From positions 1 to 34,550 of the forward strand of contig WJIJ01000017.1 of assembly GCA_014730345.1 (NCBI GenBank): a DNA stretch of 34,550 nt, written 5' to 3'. Below the pieces are notes generated by a model. It was not told where the DNA came from. It did no database searches and worked only from the letters and a program-made list of their open reading frames with translations. The stretch is from Candidatus Zixiibacteriota bacterium. Lineage in GTDB: Bacteria > Zixibacteria > MSB-5A5 > UM-FILTER-46-8. Both the position numbers and the translations under genes were made by a program. Shown piece after piece: positions 32,691-34,550 of the stretch. Within the stretch, counting starts at the first letter, position 1. Each line of letters starts with the position of its first letter.

Positions 32691-34550
32691 TGATTATCCG
32701 TTCCCTGAAACTCCATAATTACCGGCGTTTTGTAAACTGCATTATTGAGTTCCCCGAAGGAATTGTGGGGCTTGTGGGCAACAACGGCGCCGGGAAATCT
32801 ACAGTAATCGAAGCTATCGCCTGGGTATTATACGGCACCGAAGCCGCCCGCAGCGGCAAAGATGAGATTCGCCGCACCGGCGCGCCGTCCGGCGAGGAAT
32901 GTTTCGTGGAGATGGACTTCGAGATTGATAATGAATCTTACCGGATCTTCCGCAACATCCGCGGCAAAAACGCTACTTCCGACGCAGAGTTTTACTCCGG
33001 TAAAAAGTTGATGGCAAAATCAACCCGCGCCGTTAATACCGAGGTTAAAAAAGTTCTTGGGCTGGAACTGCGGAATTTCCAGATAAGCTTTTTTGCACGG
33101 CAAAAAGAGCTTAACGCGTTATCCGATTTGCGTCCAGCCGAACGGAGGGCGCATATTATCCGGCTTTTGGGCATCGATGCCGTCGAAGAAGCGATTGCCA
33201 GTCTGCGCAGGGATAAAAATGATAACACGAGCAAAAAGGAGATTTACACCCGAACCGCGAAAGATATAACAGTTACAAAAGATACCATTGAGGAATACTC
33301 TGATAAGATTAAAAACTCCGAAGCGCGCATTGAGAAGGGCAAAGAATACATCCGGCAGGCTGATGCGATAAGACAGGAAAGCAGGGCGAAATTCGAACGT
33401 ATAAGTAAAACACGCGAGCAATATCTACAGCTCAAAACGCAGGGTGAACGGCTTCGCGCGGTTGAAGAAAGCTACAATGCCAACCTGAAGGAGCTTCAGG
33501 AAAAACTATCATCTCTTGAGAGCAAAAAGGCGGAGATGGAGAAGCTGAAAACGCAATTGCGGGGCTATGAAGAAGTAAAAGCGGAAAAAGAAAGATACGA
33601 CAAACTGCAATCCGATTACAAAATGGCTGAATCATTTAAGAAAAACAGGGATAAGCTCCTGTCCGACAGGGATGATTTGGAAAAGGAGATTGCTTCTTAC
33701 CGTGAAGTTGTCGCGGACTATGATAACATTGTTGAATCATTGGCATCGGCCGGGGATAAACTAACGGCGGTGAAAAATGAAATAGAGGATAAACGTAATG
33801 CCGCTACCGATATAAGATCCCGTATACGCTCCCTCACCGATAAACGTTCTGAATTGGAGCTCCAGTTAAATAACATTGAAGAGCTTGGCCCCGATTCTAA
33901 ATGCGACCGTTGCCTGCGTCCCATGGGCGATGATTACCAATCAATTCACAATCATCTTACAGGCGAAATCAATTCTATATCGGCATCTATCGATAAGTTA
34001 GAGCCAGAAATTAAGCAAATCCAGGAGACGTTAGCTGTTTTGCAATCGGAGAGGGAGGATGTGGAGAGCAATCGCCAGAAACTCCTCAATAAAAGGGCAA
34101 ACATCCAGCAACAGAAGAAGGAACTCGTCAAGTATGAAAAGAACCTGAATGTTATTCTCCAAAGAATCGAGGAGAGCCAAAAGGAACTTTCGGGGCTTGG
34201 GGAGATCGAGTACGACGGTCGGAAACATGATGAATTAATCAGCGAATTCAAAAGACTGGCTAAAGTCCGTGATATGTATCTCCAGGTCAAAGCCACTATT
34301 GATTCGCTCAAGGACATTCCCGAAAAGATCAAAATCGCGGAAGCCCGAGTTCAAGAAACTTCGGCTGAACTCGAAGATTTGAGAAACCGGGTAAAACAAT
34401 TGAACTATTCGGAAAGTATTTATAAAGAACTCGAATCCGAAAAAGATAAACACGAAAAGGATTACCATAAAGCCCAAATTACTTTCAAAGAACTCGAAAA
34501 CGATTACAAATTGCTCAACCAAAAAATGGAGACATTTAAAAACGAGTTAA
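32690..34550 (+). CDS. rad50: Rad50/SbcC-type SMC-like ATPase; 3' end outside window
   Basis: Frame open to the right edge, about 620 residues present. ATG 32690 overlaps the mre11 stop (TGATG), with GCAGGGA upstream. The N-terminal ATPase half has the P-loop GNNGAGKST (about 32-40) after LKLHNYRRFVNCIIEFPEG and a Q-loop SFFARQKELNAL (about 130). A long coiled coil starts near residue 175 and is interrupted by the zinc hook CDRC (C405, C408) in SKCDRCLRPMG; the coil then returns to the missing C-terminal ATPase half with the signature motif and Walker B. The hook links two Rad50 coils through zinc, tethering DNA ends. The hook lies about 228 residues beyond the start of the coil. It forms the end-processing complex with Mre11. 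Confidence 0.93.
   Translation, partial: MIIRSLKLHNYRRFVNCIIEFPEGIVGLVGNNGAGKSTVIEAIAWVLYGTEAARSGKDEIRRTGAPSGEECFVEMDFEIDNESYRIFRNIRGKNATSDAEFYSGKKLMAKSTRAVNTEVKKVLGLELRNFQISFFARQKELNALSDLRPAERRAHIIRLLGIDAVEEAIASLRRDKNDNTSKKEIYTRTAKDITVTKDTIEEYSDKIKNSEARIEKGKEYIRQADAIRQESRAKFERISKTREQYLQLKTQGERLRAVEESYNANLKELQEKLSSLESKKAEMEKLKTQLRGYEEVKAEKERYDKLQSDYKMAESFKKNRDKLLSDRDDLEKEIASYREVVADYDNIVESLASAGDKLTAVKNEIEDKRNAATDIRSRIRSLTDKRSELELQLNNIEELGPDSKCDRCLRPMGDDYQSIHNHLTGEINSISASIDKLEPEIKQIQETLAVLQSEREDVESNRQKLLNKRANIQQQKKELVKYEKNLNVILQRIEESQKELSGLGEIEYDGRKHDELISEFKRLAKVRDMYLQVKATIDSLKDIPEKIKIAEARVQETSAELEDLRNRVKQLNYSESIYKELESEKDKHEKDYHKAQITFKELENDYKLLNQKMETFKNEL

Overview
The window reads as ordinary bacterial chromosome: dense genes, short gaps, mixed strands, even composition, and no phage, insertion sequence or CRISPR array that I can see. 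Several traits point to the FCB superphylum, probably an uncultivated phylum near Zixibacteria: a secreted protein with a C-terminal Por/T9SS-type sorting domain, an atpD-atpC pair away from the rest of the ATP synthase genes, a very short epsilon subunit, and menaquinone-type genes. The phylum is an inference. The general composition and housekeeping content do not suggest recent transfer.

Layout. 1-2347: branched-chain amino acid metabolism (3' end of a leucine dehydrogenase, phosphate butyryltransferase, branched-chain aminotransferase), closed by a clear terminator. 2488-5064: a cation/proton antiporter meeting, stop to stop, a reverse-strand fusion of a [2Fe-2S] thioredoxin-like ferredoxin with an O-methyltransferase. 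5221-9428: a PHP histidinol phosphatase, a small zinc-ribbon protein, a soluble transhydrogenase (SthA type), a degenerate HD-domain protein and a 2-hydroxyacid dehydrogenase. 9495-12738 (reverse): an RRM RNA-binding protein with a long leader, and a very large GlmL/MutL-like ASKHA ATPase. 12839-15527: an EamA transporter, the secreted sorting-domain protein and tRNA-Ala(GGC). 15647-18288: three envelope or secreted proteins, one with TPRs. 18444-20455: atpD, a small EthD-like gene, and atpC.

20524-24498 (reverse): a GT-C-like membrane protein, then an ECF sigma factor / zinc anti-sigma / HtrA-like operon in which the HtrA has lost its catalytic His and Asp. 24892-34550 (forward, running off the right edge): a tightly packed series with a polyprenyl diphosphate synthase, a soluble histidine kinase, a UbiE/MenG methyltransferase and then nurA-herA-mre11-rad50, the archaeal-type DNA end-resection set.

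Promoters of the TTGACA/TATAAT type with 16-18 base spacers are easy to find. In three cases the -10 element lies only 5-6 bases before the start codon, suggesting leaderless transcripts; these also decide the start codons. The observations most worth following are the HerA-NurA-Mre11-Rad50 locus fused to a quinone/signalling operon, the pseudoprotease in the sigma operon, the ferredoxin-methyltransferase fusion, the EthD-like gene between atpD and atpC, and the double-length GlmL homologue. All functions are read from sequence motifs by eye; no database search was run.
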